From the NCBI GenBank assembly GCA_937958365.1, contig CALFEW010000081.1, positions 1 to 5,472 on the forward strand: a stretch of 5,472 bases of DNA, written 5' to 3'. This stretch comes from an uncultured Chloroflexota bacterium. GTDB lineage: Bacteria; Chloroflexota; Anaerolineae; Promineifilales; Promineifilaceae. Position numbers and translations under genes: made by a program. How positions within the stretch are numbered: position 1 is the first letter of the stretch; every line of letters starts with the position of its first letter. A model generated the notes under the pieces. That model was given only the letters and a program-made list of their open reading frames with translations. It searched no databases and was not told the DNA's origin. Shown here in pieces: positions 1-5,411 of this stretch.

Positions 1-5
1 AATTG

Positions 6-57
6 TCAATGGTCAATGGTCAACGGTTGACAACTGGCTATTAGCTATTGGCTATTG
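6..57. repeat. Two heptamer triplets after recN (TCAATGG x3 and GCTATTG x3)
   Basis: TCAATGG occurs at 6-12 and 13-19, with the variant TCAACGG at 20-26. GCTATTA (37-43) is followed by GCTATTG at 44-50 and 51-57. Two inverted repeats are also present: GTCAAC 19-24 with GTTGAC 26-31, and AATGGTCAAT 8-17 with ATTGACCATT 54-63. The second triplet encodes the recN stop (45-47) and the three codons before it. The array may continue beyond the left edge. Confidence 0.8.
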
Positions 58-1793
58 ACCATTTTCTTCGCATGAGACGCCTGGGCCAGGATGGATTCGG
101 CGCCGCCGCGGGCGTGGACGCCTTGTGTGCCCAGCATAGCCGCCAGTTCGGTGATACGGCCGTTTCTATCCAGATTCTCTACGGCCGTCGTTGTGCGTCC
201 ATCTTGCACCCGCTTACTGACGTGGAAATGGGCGTCGCCATACCCGGCCAACTGCGGCAAATGGGTGACGACGATAACCTGATGGCGGCCAACGGCCGCT
301 AAGCCCCACAACTTCTGCCCCACTACGTCACCTACACGGCCGCCAATGCCCTGGTCAATTTCGTCAAAAATCAGCGTCGGCGTCACGTCAACCTGAGCCA
401 GGGCCGTTTTCAGGGCCAGCATCAGGCGCGCCGTTTCGCCGCCGCTGGCGACCTTCGCCATCGGTTTCAGCGGCTCGCCGGGATTGGTAGACAGCAAAAA
501 TTCGGCCTTGTCTATACCCGAATGATCATAAGCCAGCCGCGATTCGCCCACAAACAGGCCATTGGCTGCCGGTTCCGTCTGAAAATCCACCTGGAAACGC
601 GCGCCGCTCATGCTGAGGTGGGCCATTTCCTGCTCTACGGCCGTTGCCAGCCTTTGCGCCGCCGCCTGCCTTTTGCGCGAGAGTTCCACCGCCAGACCGC
701 CAATCTGACGCAGCCGCTTTTCCTCTTCCTGCTCCAGGGTGGCGATACGTTCCTCGCTGTGGGCCAGGGTATCCAGCTCTTTTTCCGCCTGCTGGCGCAA
801 AGTCAGCAGCGCCGCTTCGTCGGCCGCCTGATATTTGCGCTTCAGGTTGCTAATGAGTTCCAGCCGCTCCTCGACAAAATTGAGCCGGTCAGGATTAAAT
901 TCCAGGCTTTCCAGATACCGCTGCAAATCGCCTGTCAGTTCGCTGACCTGAAACGCCAATCCCTGAAGCTGTTCCAACTGGGCTTCCTGTCCGGCGTCTA
1001 CCCGCGCCAACTGCACCAGCGCACGCTCAGCTTGCCCCATCAGGTCTATTACCGCCGGCGTCTCGTCGTCCACGCCGGACAGCAGAGCCAGGGCTTCGGC
1101 GGCATAGCGGGTGAGGTGTTCGGTATTGCCCAGGCGCACACGTTCGGCGCGCAGTTCTTCGTCTTCGCCCACCTGAAGATTGGCCGCGCCAATTTCCTGG
1201 ATTTGGAAGGCCAGCATATCGCTGCGCTGCGCCCGCAGTCGTTCGTTCTGGCGCAAACCGGCCAGTTCTTTTTGCACGCGCCCTAACGCATGGACTTCCT
1301 GAGCGACTTCGCCGCGCTCTTTTTCCAGTCTGGCGTAAGAATCCAGCAAGGGCAGGTGAGAACGAGGCTTAAGCAAAGAAAGATGTTCGCCCTGCCCGTG
1401 AATGTCTATGAGGGGTTCGGCGACTTCACGCAGCAGCGCCAGGCTGACGGCACGGCCGTTAATGCGGCAAATGTTACGGCCGTTCATGCGCAGCTCTCGC
1501 GCCAGTAGCAGTTCTTCACCGATTTCCTCGTCCAGACCTTCCGCTTCTAAGAGGGGGAAAACGGCCGTTTGCAATTCCGGCGACAGGACAAAAGCCGCCT
1601 CGACGTAAGCCGTTTCCGTACCGGCGCGCACCATGTTGGTATCGGCGCGCCCGCCCAACACCAGCATCACCGCGTCCAGAATGATGGACTTCCCCGCGCC
1701 GGTCTCGCCCGTCAATACGTTAAAGCCGGGCATCATCTGCAACCGCAGTTCGTCAATAATGGCAAAGTTGCGAATGTACAATTCAGCTAACAT
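45..1793 (-). CDS. recN: DNA repair protein RecN (SMC-like ATPase)
   Basis: RecN is a cytoplasmic SMC-family ATPase that acts early in recombinational repair of double-strand breaks. From ATG at 1793 it has 582 residues, within the usual RecN range. Residues 1-13 (MLAELYIRNFAII) are the classic RecN N-terminus. Walker A GETGAGKS is at 29-36. A long charged region at about 150-360 fits the coiled-coil arms. The ABC signature SGGETARLMLALK starts near 450, Walker B TLIFDEID is at 473-480 and the switch histidine in VTHLPQLA is at 511. The frame stays open upstream to a TTG at 1832, but those 13 codons translate a heptamer repeat array and match nothing in the family, so I prefer 1793. No clear Shine-Dalgarno precedes it. 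It lies 44 bases after the B-box gene and is probably co-transcribed. The last codons (NSQ-stop) lie inside another heptamer array. Identity is firm; the start is likely. Confidence 0.96.
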   Translation of the reverse strand: MLAELYIRNFAIIDELRLQMMPGFNVLTGETGAGKSIILDAVMLVLGGRADTNMVRAGTETAYVEAAFVLSPELQTAVFPLLEAEGLDEEIGEELLLARELRMNGRNICRINGRAVSLALLREVAEPLIDIHGQGEHLSLLKPRSHLPLLDSYARLEKERGEVAQEVHALGRVQKELAGLRQNERLRAQRSDMLAFQIQEIGAANLQVGEDEELRAERVRLGNTEHLTRYAAEALALLSGVDDETPAVIDLMGQAERALVQLARVDAGQEAQLEQLQGLAFQVSELTGDLQRYLESLEFNPDRLNFVEERLELISNLKRKYQAADEAALLTLRQQAEKELDTLAHSEERIATLEQEEEKRLRQIGGLAVELSRKRQAAAQRLATAVEQEMAHLSMSGARFQVDFQTEPAANGLFVGESRLAYDHSGIDKAEFLLSTNPGEPLKPMAKVASGGETARLMLALKTALAQVDVTPTLIFDEIDQGIGGRVGDVVGQKLWGLAAVGRHQVIVVTHLPQLAGYGDAHFHVSKRVQDGRTTTAVENLDRNGRITELAAMLGTQGVHARGGAESILAQASHAKKMVNSQ

Positions 1794-1800
1794 AGGCTCA

Positions 1801-1835
1801 TTGTTCCGAAATCCGAACCCCGCAATCCGCAATCA
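1801..1835 (-). repeat. Degenerate heptamer array (GGATTTC/GGATTGC) in the B-box-recN gap
   Basis: Read on the minus strand, five consecutive 7-base units are TGATTGC (1829-1835), GGATTGC (1822-1828), GGGGTTC (1815-1821), GGATTTC (1808-1814) and GGAACAA (1801-1807). They occupy most of the gap before the recN ATG at 1793. They are open in the recN frame and would give a false N-terminal extension. The unit matches the array upstream of hisS, but on the opposite strand. Confidence 0.65.
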
Positions 1836-1837
1836 GC

Positions 1838-2710
1838 TTACCGCATCCAATAAAACGCCGAACTGGAGGCGACAAAGGCATAAATGCCGGGAACCAGCAA
1901 GCCAAACAATCCCCCCAATCCGCCAAACAACACGCCAAGCAACAACGGCAGCGCGGGAATCACCACGCCCAAAACGACCATGGCCGCCACCACGTGCGGA
2001 ATGTAGCGCCCGCGCCGCTTACCCAGGGCGCGATTGGTCAGCTTGGCGACAAAACTGCCCACGCCCCCGGCCACAAACAGCACGATGAGGACCCAAAAGA
2101 AGCCGCCGCCAAAATTGACGACGATAAAACCGGCCGCCAGACTCAAAATAAAGGAGATAACCGTCGCTACGACGTAATCAATGGGCGTGGCCGAGAAAAA
2201 TTTCTCTTGCAGGCTGTGGCGGCAGTCTGGGCAGATGTATCCGACCGGCGTTTTGTTGGCGCAGTCTATGCAGATGGGTTTGTCGCAGTTGTAGCAGCGC
2301 AAGGACGTTTCGCGGTCGGGGTGGCGGTAGCAGGTGAGCAAGAAGGCTTCATCGTCAACGGCCGTTTCCGCCATTTTGTCACGGCTAAAGAGGGAGGGGA
2401 GCGGGGAAACGGCCGTTTCCACTTCCACATCTGCCACGACCACCGGTTCTTTGGCCGGCAGCGGTTCACCGGCCAGAAACGCCCGGGCTTCGGCATTTCC
2501 CGGCGCCAACGCCAATACCTGCTCATATGCCTGGGTTTTCTCAGCCAGTTCCTCCGACAATTCGGCCAGATTCAACCAGGCTTCTACCACTTCCGGCGCT
2601 TCGGCCACAATGTCGCGGTACAACTGCGCCGCCGCCGCCCGTTTACCGGCGTTTTGGGTTCTCTCCGCCTGGCGCAGCAGCGAGCGCAGACGCGGTTCAC
2701 TCATACTCAT
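1838..2710 (-). CDS. TPR / B-box zinc-finger / four-helix membrane protein, function unknown
   Basis: This 290-residue protein has a modular layout. Residues 6-80 are helical and TPR-like, with a pattern such as AAAAQLYRDIVAEAP then AWLNLAELSEE and AYEQVLALAPGN. A low-complexity acidic linker spans about 82-123. A B-box-like zinc domain spans 127-165, with C127/H130, C139/C142, C147/C150 and C160/C163 plus H165. Four hydrophobic segments follow at about 178-198, 203-222, 237-258 and 262-282. No signal peptide is seen, so the TPR and zinc parts are probably cytoplasmic ahead of the membrane domain; the topology is inferred. The ATG is 4 bases after the nadK stop, with GGAAGGA (2718-2724) seven bases upstream, so translation is probably coupled to nadK. 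B-box-like zinc domains joined to membrane helices occur in several bacterial phyla without an assigned role. Protein binding or scaffolding is plausible; no enzymatic residues are recognised. Confidence 0.85.
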   Translation of the reverse strand: MSMSEPRLRSLLRQAERTQNAGKRAAAAQLYRDIVAEAPEVVEAWLNLAELSEELAEKTQAYEQVLALAPGNAEARAFLAGEPLPAKEPVVVADVEVETAVSPLPSLFSRDKMAETAVDDEAFLLTCYRHPDRETSLRCYNCDKPICIDCANKTPVGYICPDCRHSLQEKFFSATPIDYVVATVISFILSLAAGFIVVNFGGGFFWVLIVLFVAGGVGSFVAKLTNRALGKRRGRYIPHVVAAMVVLGVVIPALPLLLGVLFGGLGGLFGLLVPGIYAFVASSSAFYWMR

Positions 2711-2714
2711 AAAA

Positions 2715-3560
2715 TCATCCTTCCATTGGGGGGCGCAAATACCCCAATCGCCGCATCAGGCGACGGTAAAAATATCCTGAACTTTCTACCCGCGCAAAAT
2801 AACTGTGATTATCGTGTTTGCGGATGACCACCTCGTCGGCGCTTTCCAGGTCCAGGCCGTCCTGGCCGTCGGCCGTCAGCATCGCTTCGTGGCCCATTTG
2901 CACCTGAATGGTGATTTCCGCCTCCTCATGCAGCACCAGGGCGCGGTCCAGGCTGAGGTGAGCAGCCACCGGCACGACGACAAAGTTCTGCAACTGCGGT
3001 GGCAGCAGCGGGCCGCCGGCCGCCATCGAATAGGCGGTGGAACCGGTAGGCGTCGCCACGATGAGGGCGTCGGCGGTGTACGTGGTGACGTGGTCGCCAT
3101 CCACGCTGAGGTGCAAATGCAGCACCCGCGCCTGTTTGCCCCGGCCTATCACCAGGTCGTTTAGGGCGCTGAAGGTGTTGAGGATACGGCCGTTACGCCG
3201 CAAAGCAGCATACAACATCAGCCGTTCTTCGATCCAATACTCACCCTGGATGACTTTGCTCAGTTTGTCGCGCCAATCGTCGGGGCGGGCTTCGCTCAGG
3301 AAACCGACGCGCCCCAGATTGACGCCCAGGATGGGGATTTTGTGCGGCAGCGCCAGACGGGCGGCGTGCAACGTAGACCCGTCGCCGCCCAGCACCAGCA
3401 GCAAATCAACACTGCCAAGAGCTTCGCTAAACGCCGCTTCTTCCCAGGCTGAGGCGCTCCAGGCTTCGACGCCGCGCTGTTTCAACCAGGCTTCGATTTC
3501 AACCGCCAATGGCTGCGAGGCGGCAATTTTGGGATGGTAGAGAATGCCGAAGATAGTCAT
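2715..3560 (-). CDS. nadK: NAD kinase (ATP-NAD kinase)
   Basis: The product phosphorylates NAD to NADP in the cytoplasm, the only route to NADP in most bacteria. Its 281 residues match the usual bacterial NadK length. The GGDG motif sits in LLVLGGDGSTLHAARLA (G58-G61, with D60 as the catalytic aspartate). The second conserved stretch GVNLGRVGFLSE is at 79-90 and the NAD-contacting N134-D135 pair is in ALNDLVIGRG. The glycine-rich signature DALIVATPTGSTAYSMAAGG is at 164-183. The C-terminal beta domain (about 130-265) is complete. ATG at 3560 gives the normal family N-terminus (MTIFGILYHPK). No Shine-Dalgarno is visible, because the 50 bases upstream are entirely heptamer repeat after the hisS stop. 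The stop is 4 bases before the B-box gene. Adjacency of nadK and recN is a common bacterial arrangement, here split by the membrane protein. Confidence 0.97.
   Translation of the reverse strand: MTIFGILYHPKIAASQPLAVEIEAWLKQRGVEAWSASAWEEAAFSEALGSVDLLLVLGGDGSTLHAARLALPHKIPILGVNLGRVGFLSEARPDDWRDKLSKVIQGEYWIEERLMLYAALRRNGRILNTFSALNDLVIGRGKQARVLHLHLSVDGDHVTTYTADALIVATPTGSTAYSMAAGGPLLPPQLQNFVVVPVAAHLSLDRALVLHEEAEITIQVQMGHEAMLTADGQDGLDLESADEVVIRKHDNHSYFARVESSGYFYRRLMRRLGYLRPPMEG
2718..2724 (-). promoter_or_regulatory. Ribosome binding site of the B-box gene within the nadK end
   Basis: GGAAGGA lies in the last codons of nadK, seven bases before the ATG at 2708-2710. The overlap points to translational coupling between nadK and the membrane protein. 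Confidence 0.75.
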
Positions 3561-3630
3561 GTTAACAATTAACGATGAACAGTTAACAATGAACAGTTAA
3601 CTGTTAGCTGTTAACTGTTCATTGTTAGTT
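3561..3630. repeat. Ten in-register heptamers (GTTAACA/GTTAACT family)
   Basis: From 3561 the sequence divides exactly into ten 7-base units. Examples are GTTAACA (3561-3567, 3582-3588), ATGAACA (3575-3581, 3589-3595), GTTAACT (3596-3602, 3610-3616) and GTTAGCT (3603-3609). ATGAACAGTTAAC recurs at 3575-3587 and 3589-3601. The array fills the whole hisS-nadK gap and continues through the hisS stop and its last five codons. It resembles the short tandemly repeated heptamers (STRR) known in cyanobacteria. Confidence 0.85.
3584..3627. repeat. 18-bp perfect inverted repeat spanning the hisS stop
   Basis: Arms 3584-3601 and 3610-3627 are perfect reverse complements with an 8-base loop (3602-3609). 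It is AT-rich and has no following T run, so an efficient intrinsic terminator is unlikely. An mRNA hairpin between hisS and nadK that affects 3'-end stability or processing is possible. The stem arises from heptamers in opposite orientation within the array. Confidence 0.75.
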
Positions 3631-4882
3631 GGTTTATTACGTCGGATAAGGGAACCTGGGTCTGGTCGCCGCCGGTTAACGGCCGTACGGTCACCAATCC
3701 TGCCGCTACTTCATCCTCGCCGAGGATGAGGACGGTGTGGACGTGAAAGCGGTTGGCTTCGCGCATCTGGCTTTTCAGGCTGCGTTTGTCGCGGGCAAAC
3801 GCCAGCCGGGTTCCAATGCCGGCGGCGCGGAGTTGGTAGGTAAGGTGAACGGCCGTTTCCTTCGTCTTGCCGCCAAAATGGGCCACCAGCACCGTCGGTT
3901 GGGGCGTCTCCGGCGCAGCGATGCCCTGCTCTTGCAGGCCCAAAATGATGCGCTCGATGCCGCTGCCAAAACCAACGCCCGGCGTCGGCGGCCCGCCAAT
4001 CGCCTCGGCCAACCCATCATACCGACCGCCGCCGCACACGGCCGCCTGCGCCCCGATGCCTTCGGCCCACACCTCAAACACGGTCTTGGTGTAATAATCA
4101 ATGCCACGCACCAGCCGGAAATTAATCGTATAACTCTGACCCAAAGCGTCTAGCAGGCCGCGCAAATCGGCCAGGTGGGCGGCGCAATCGTCGCACAAAT
4201 ACTCAATGATGTGCGGCGCTTCGGCCAACAGCTTATCCATGCCCGGCTCTTTGCTGTCCAGCACGCGCAGCGGATTTTTGCCCAGGCGCTCTTTGTCTAT
4301 GGCGGCCAGTTTGTCCTGGTGTTCGGCCAGATACGCGGTGAGAGCCTGAATGTAGACGGGTTTGCAGGCCGGGCAGCCGGTGCTGTTTAGCTGAAAGGTC
4401 AGCCCCTGGTAGCCCAGCTCGCGGTAGAGATTCATCGCCAGCATCATCACTTCCAGGTCGGCGGCGGGGTCCATTTCGCCCAGGATTTCGGCGTTGAACT
4501 GGCTGTGCTGGCGGTAGCGGCCGGCTTGCGGCCGTTCGCGGCGGAAGATGGGGCCGATGGCGTAGAGTTTAACGGGCTGCGGCCAGGTCATCATGCCATT
4601 TTCGATGTAGGCGCGCACGAAACCGGCCGTAAATTCCGGTCGCAGCGTCACGCTGAGGCCATCTGGCTCTTCGATGGTATACATCTCTTTTTGCACAAAG
4701 ACGTCGGACGCGGTTCCCATGCCCCGCGCAAACAGGGGCGTGTATTCAATGATGGGTACGTCTATACGTTGAAAGCCGTAACGCTGGGCCAGGTCGGCGG
4801 CTTTGCCGGTGACAAGGTCCCAATAGCGGCGATCTTCGGGCAGCACATCTTGCATGCCGGTCGCTCGTTGTATCGCTGTCAA
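3611..4882 (-). CDS. hisS: Histidine--tRNA ligase (HisRS)
   Basis: A class II aminoacyl-tRNA synthetase that charges tRNA-His. At 423 residues it is the normal bacterial length. The N-terminal ATGMQDVLPED (7-17) and motif 1 region DVPIIEYTPLFARG (41-54) come first. Then come LRPEFTAG (80-87), motif 2 FRRERPQAGRYRQHSQFN (113-130), the histidine-specific LVRGIDYYTKTVFEV (257-271), CGGGRYDGL (283-291) and motif 3 GVGFGSGIERIILGL (302-316). The anticodon-binding domain runs from about 329 to the end. Two CxxC pairs, C170/C173 and C230/C233, flank the insertion domain and could bind zinc; similar pairs occur in other bacterial HisRS. The start is TTG at 4882, chosen because GGAGG (4888-4892) lies five bases upstream and the protein needs the residues before M10. 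The last five residues and the stop are encoded by a heptamer repeat array shared with the gap before nadK. Confidence 0.97.
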   Translation of the reverse strand: MTAIQRATGMQDVLPEDRRYWDLVTGKAADLAQRYGFQRIDVPIIEYTPLFARGMGTASDVFVQKEMYTIEEPDGLSVTLRPEFTAGFVRAYIENGMMTWPQPVKLYAIGPIFRRERPQAGRYRQHSQFNAEILGEMDPAADLEVMMLAMNLYRELGYQGLTFQLNSTGCPACKPVYIQALTAYLAEHQDKLAAIDKERLGKNPLRVLDSKEPGMDKLLAEAPHIIEYLCDDCAAHLADLRGLLDALGQSYTINFRLVRGIDYYTKTVFEVWAEGIGAQAAVCGGGRYDGLAEAIGGPPTPGVGFGSGIERIILGLQEQGIAAPETPQPTVLVAHFGGKTKETAVHLTYQLRAAGIGTRLAFARDKRSLKSQMREANRFHVHTVLILGEDEVAAGLVTVRPLTGGDQTQVPLSDVINQLTMNS

Positions 4883-4887
4883 AATTG

Positions 4888-4892
4888 CCTCC
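4888..4892 (-). promoter_or_regulatory. Shine-Dalgarno GGAGG deciding the hisS TTG start
   Basis: A full GGAGG lies on the minus strand with five bases (CAATT) before TTG at 4880-4882. It supports the TTG over the internal ATG at codon 10, which would remove conserved N-terminal residues. Confidence 0.8.
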
Positions 4893-4899
4893 GATGGTT

Positions 4900-4934
4900 T
4901 GATTTCGGATTTTGGATTTCGGATATCGGATACC
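4900..4934 (+). repeat. Heptamer array GGATTTC upstream of hisS
   Basis: On the plus strand the 7-base units are TGATTTC (4900-4906), GGATTTT (4907-4913), GGATTTC (4914-4920), GGATATC (4921-4927) and GGATACC (4928-4934). It lies between the putative -10 box and the hisS ribosome binding site, so it would be in the 5' leader of the hisS mRNA. Confidence 0.75.
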
Positions 4935-4938
4935 AGGG

Positions 4939-4951
4939 CGGTATTATACCG
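4939..4951 (-). promoter_or_regulatory. Putative hisS promoter -10 (TATAAT) inside a 13-bp palindrome
   Basis: TATAAT on the minus strand (4943-4948) matches the sigma-70 -10 consensus exactly. It lies inside the inverted repeat CGGTAT/ATACCG (4939-4944 and 4946-4951). No convincing -35 is found at 16-18 bases upstream. A start near 4936 would give a leader of about 54 bases before the hisS TTG. The palindrome could be an operator; that is inference. Confidence 0.5.
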
Positions 4952-4980
4952 GAGACGGCCGATTGCAGCATGATCTCAGC

Positions 4981-5364
4981 CTACCCCTTCACGTAAGACA
5001 ATTTCTCGCTGATGAAACCGTTTTTCACCTGGAATATGTCAACGCCCCGGACGCGCCCCTTTTGTCCTGCCCCATCTACCCAGTCGTAACGCCAACGCAT
5101 AATGCAGCGCATACCCAGGCCAAAAATATCTTCGATCTCGATGTGGGCCTGCGGCGATTCACGGAAGAATTCTTGCCAAAATTGTGTGATGGCTGCTTTT
5201 CCTTTGTACACCGCGCCATCGGGAGCAGGGGCAGTGTTCTCAAAGATACAATCATCGCTCATAAGCTGCATCATCGCAGTAACGTCATGACGATTGAAGG
5301 CTTCGTTGAACTCGATGACAATGCGTAGCGCTACTTCTATCCGTGCCATCTTCATATCGCTCAC
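4981..5364 (-). CDS. SnoaL-like / NTF2-fold protein
   Basis: This 127-residue protein has the typical layout of the SnoaL-like (NTF2 superfamily) cone-fold domain. An N-terminal helix contains FNEAFNRHDVTAMMQLMSDD (19-38). YKGKAAITQFWQEFF follows at about 53-67. The beta-strand segments include MRWRYDW and RGVDIFQVKNGFISEKLSYV, ending two residues before the stop. The family includes small isomerases, hydrolases and many stand-alone proteins of unknown substrate, so no reaction is assigned. GTG at 5364 is preferred because GAAAGGA (5370-5376) lies five bases upstream; ATG codons at residues 4 and 6 are alternatives. The start overlaps the stop of the transposase fragment in a GTGA arrangement. 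A 98-base gap with its own promoter-like box separates it from hisS, so it is probably not part of the hisS unit. Confidence 0.85.
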   Translation of the reverse strand: MSDMKMARIEVALRIVIEFNEAFNRHDVTAMMQLMSDDCIFENTAPAPDGAVYKGKAAITQFWQEFFRESPQAHIEIEDIFGLGMRCIMRWRYDWVDGAGQKGRVRGVDIFQVKNGFISEKLSYVKG

Positions 5365-5369
5365 TCACA

Positions 5370-5376
5370 TCCTTTC
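5370..5376 (-). promoter_or_regulatory. Ribosome binding site of the SnoaL-like gene
   Basis: GAAAGGA on the minus strand directly follows the REP-like palindrome and is five bases before GTG at 5362-5364. It favours the GTG over the nearby in-frame ATG codons. Confidence 0.6.
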
Positions 5377-5411
5377 AGGGGCGAAGCATCCGCAGCGGAT
5401 GCTTCGCCCCT
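5377..5411. repeat. REP-like perfect palindrome (17-bp arms, 1-base centre)
   Basis: The left arm 5377-5393 (AGGGGCGAAGCATCCGC) and right arm 5395-5411 are perfect reverse complements around A5394. No T tract follows on either strand, so it is not a typical intrinsic terminator. It lies inside the reading frame of the transposase fragment and 12 bases upstream of the SnoaL-like start. The structure and the neighbouring transposase suggest a REP or MITE-like mobile palindrome. That it is the mobilised substrate of this transposase family is inference. Confidence 0.8.

Larger units (their letters stand above)
156..3856. repeat. Dispersed palindromic octamer ACGGCCGT, 11 exact copies
   Basis: Exact copies are at 156-163, 181-188, 637-644, 1452-1459, 1476-1483, 1561-1568, 2358-2365, 2409-2416, 3186-3193, 3679-3686 and 3849-3856. 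Several extend to AACGGCCGTTT. All are inside coding sequence: six in recN, two in the B-box gene, one in nadK and two in hisS. About 0.1 copy would be expected from base composition (my estimate at about 57% GC). Near copies occur at 292-299, 336-343, 4038-4045 and 4955-4962. Confidence 0.9.

Noticed and set aside
6..57. CRISPR array or attachment site
   Set aside because: The units are 7 bases with no spacers and no neighbouring cas or integrase genes, so these are simple heptamer repeats.
522..1286. 254-codon open frame on the plus strand
   Set aside because: It is antisense to recN over its coiled-coil region, its product has no recognisable motif, and the recN frame is unambiguous.
1994..2827. 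277-codon open frame on the plus strand
   Set aside because: It is antisense to the B-box gene and the end of nadK. The composition is shadow-like and no family motifs are seen.
3584..3627. Intrinsic terminator between hisS and nadK
   Set aside because: The stem is AT-rich and no T tract follows on the minus strand. It is better explained as part of the heptamer array.
4883..4980. T-box or histidine attenuator leader upstream of hisS
   Set aside because: No T-box core sequence, His-codon leader peptide or terminator hairpin is visible in the 98-base gap.
4505..4996. 163-codon open frame on the plus strand
   Set aside because: It is antisense to the start of hisS and crosses the promoter and repeat region. 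It shows no domain.
5377..5411. Bidirectional terminator from the strong palindrome
   Set aside because: No T run follows on either strand, it lies inside a transposase frame, and the form fits a REP-like element.
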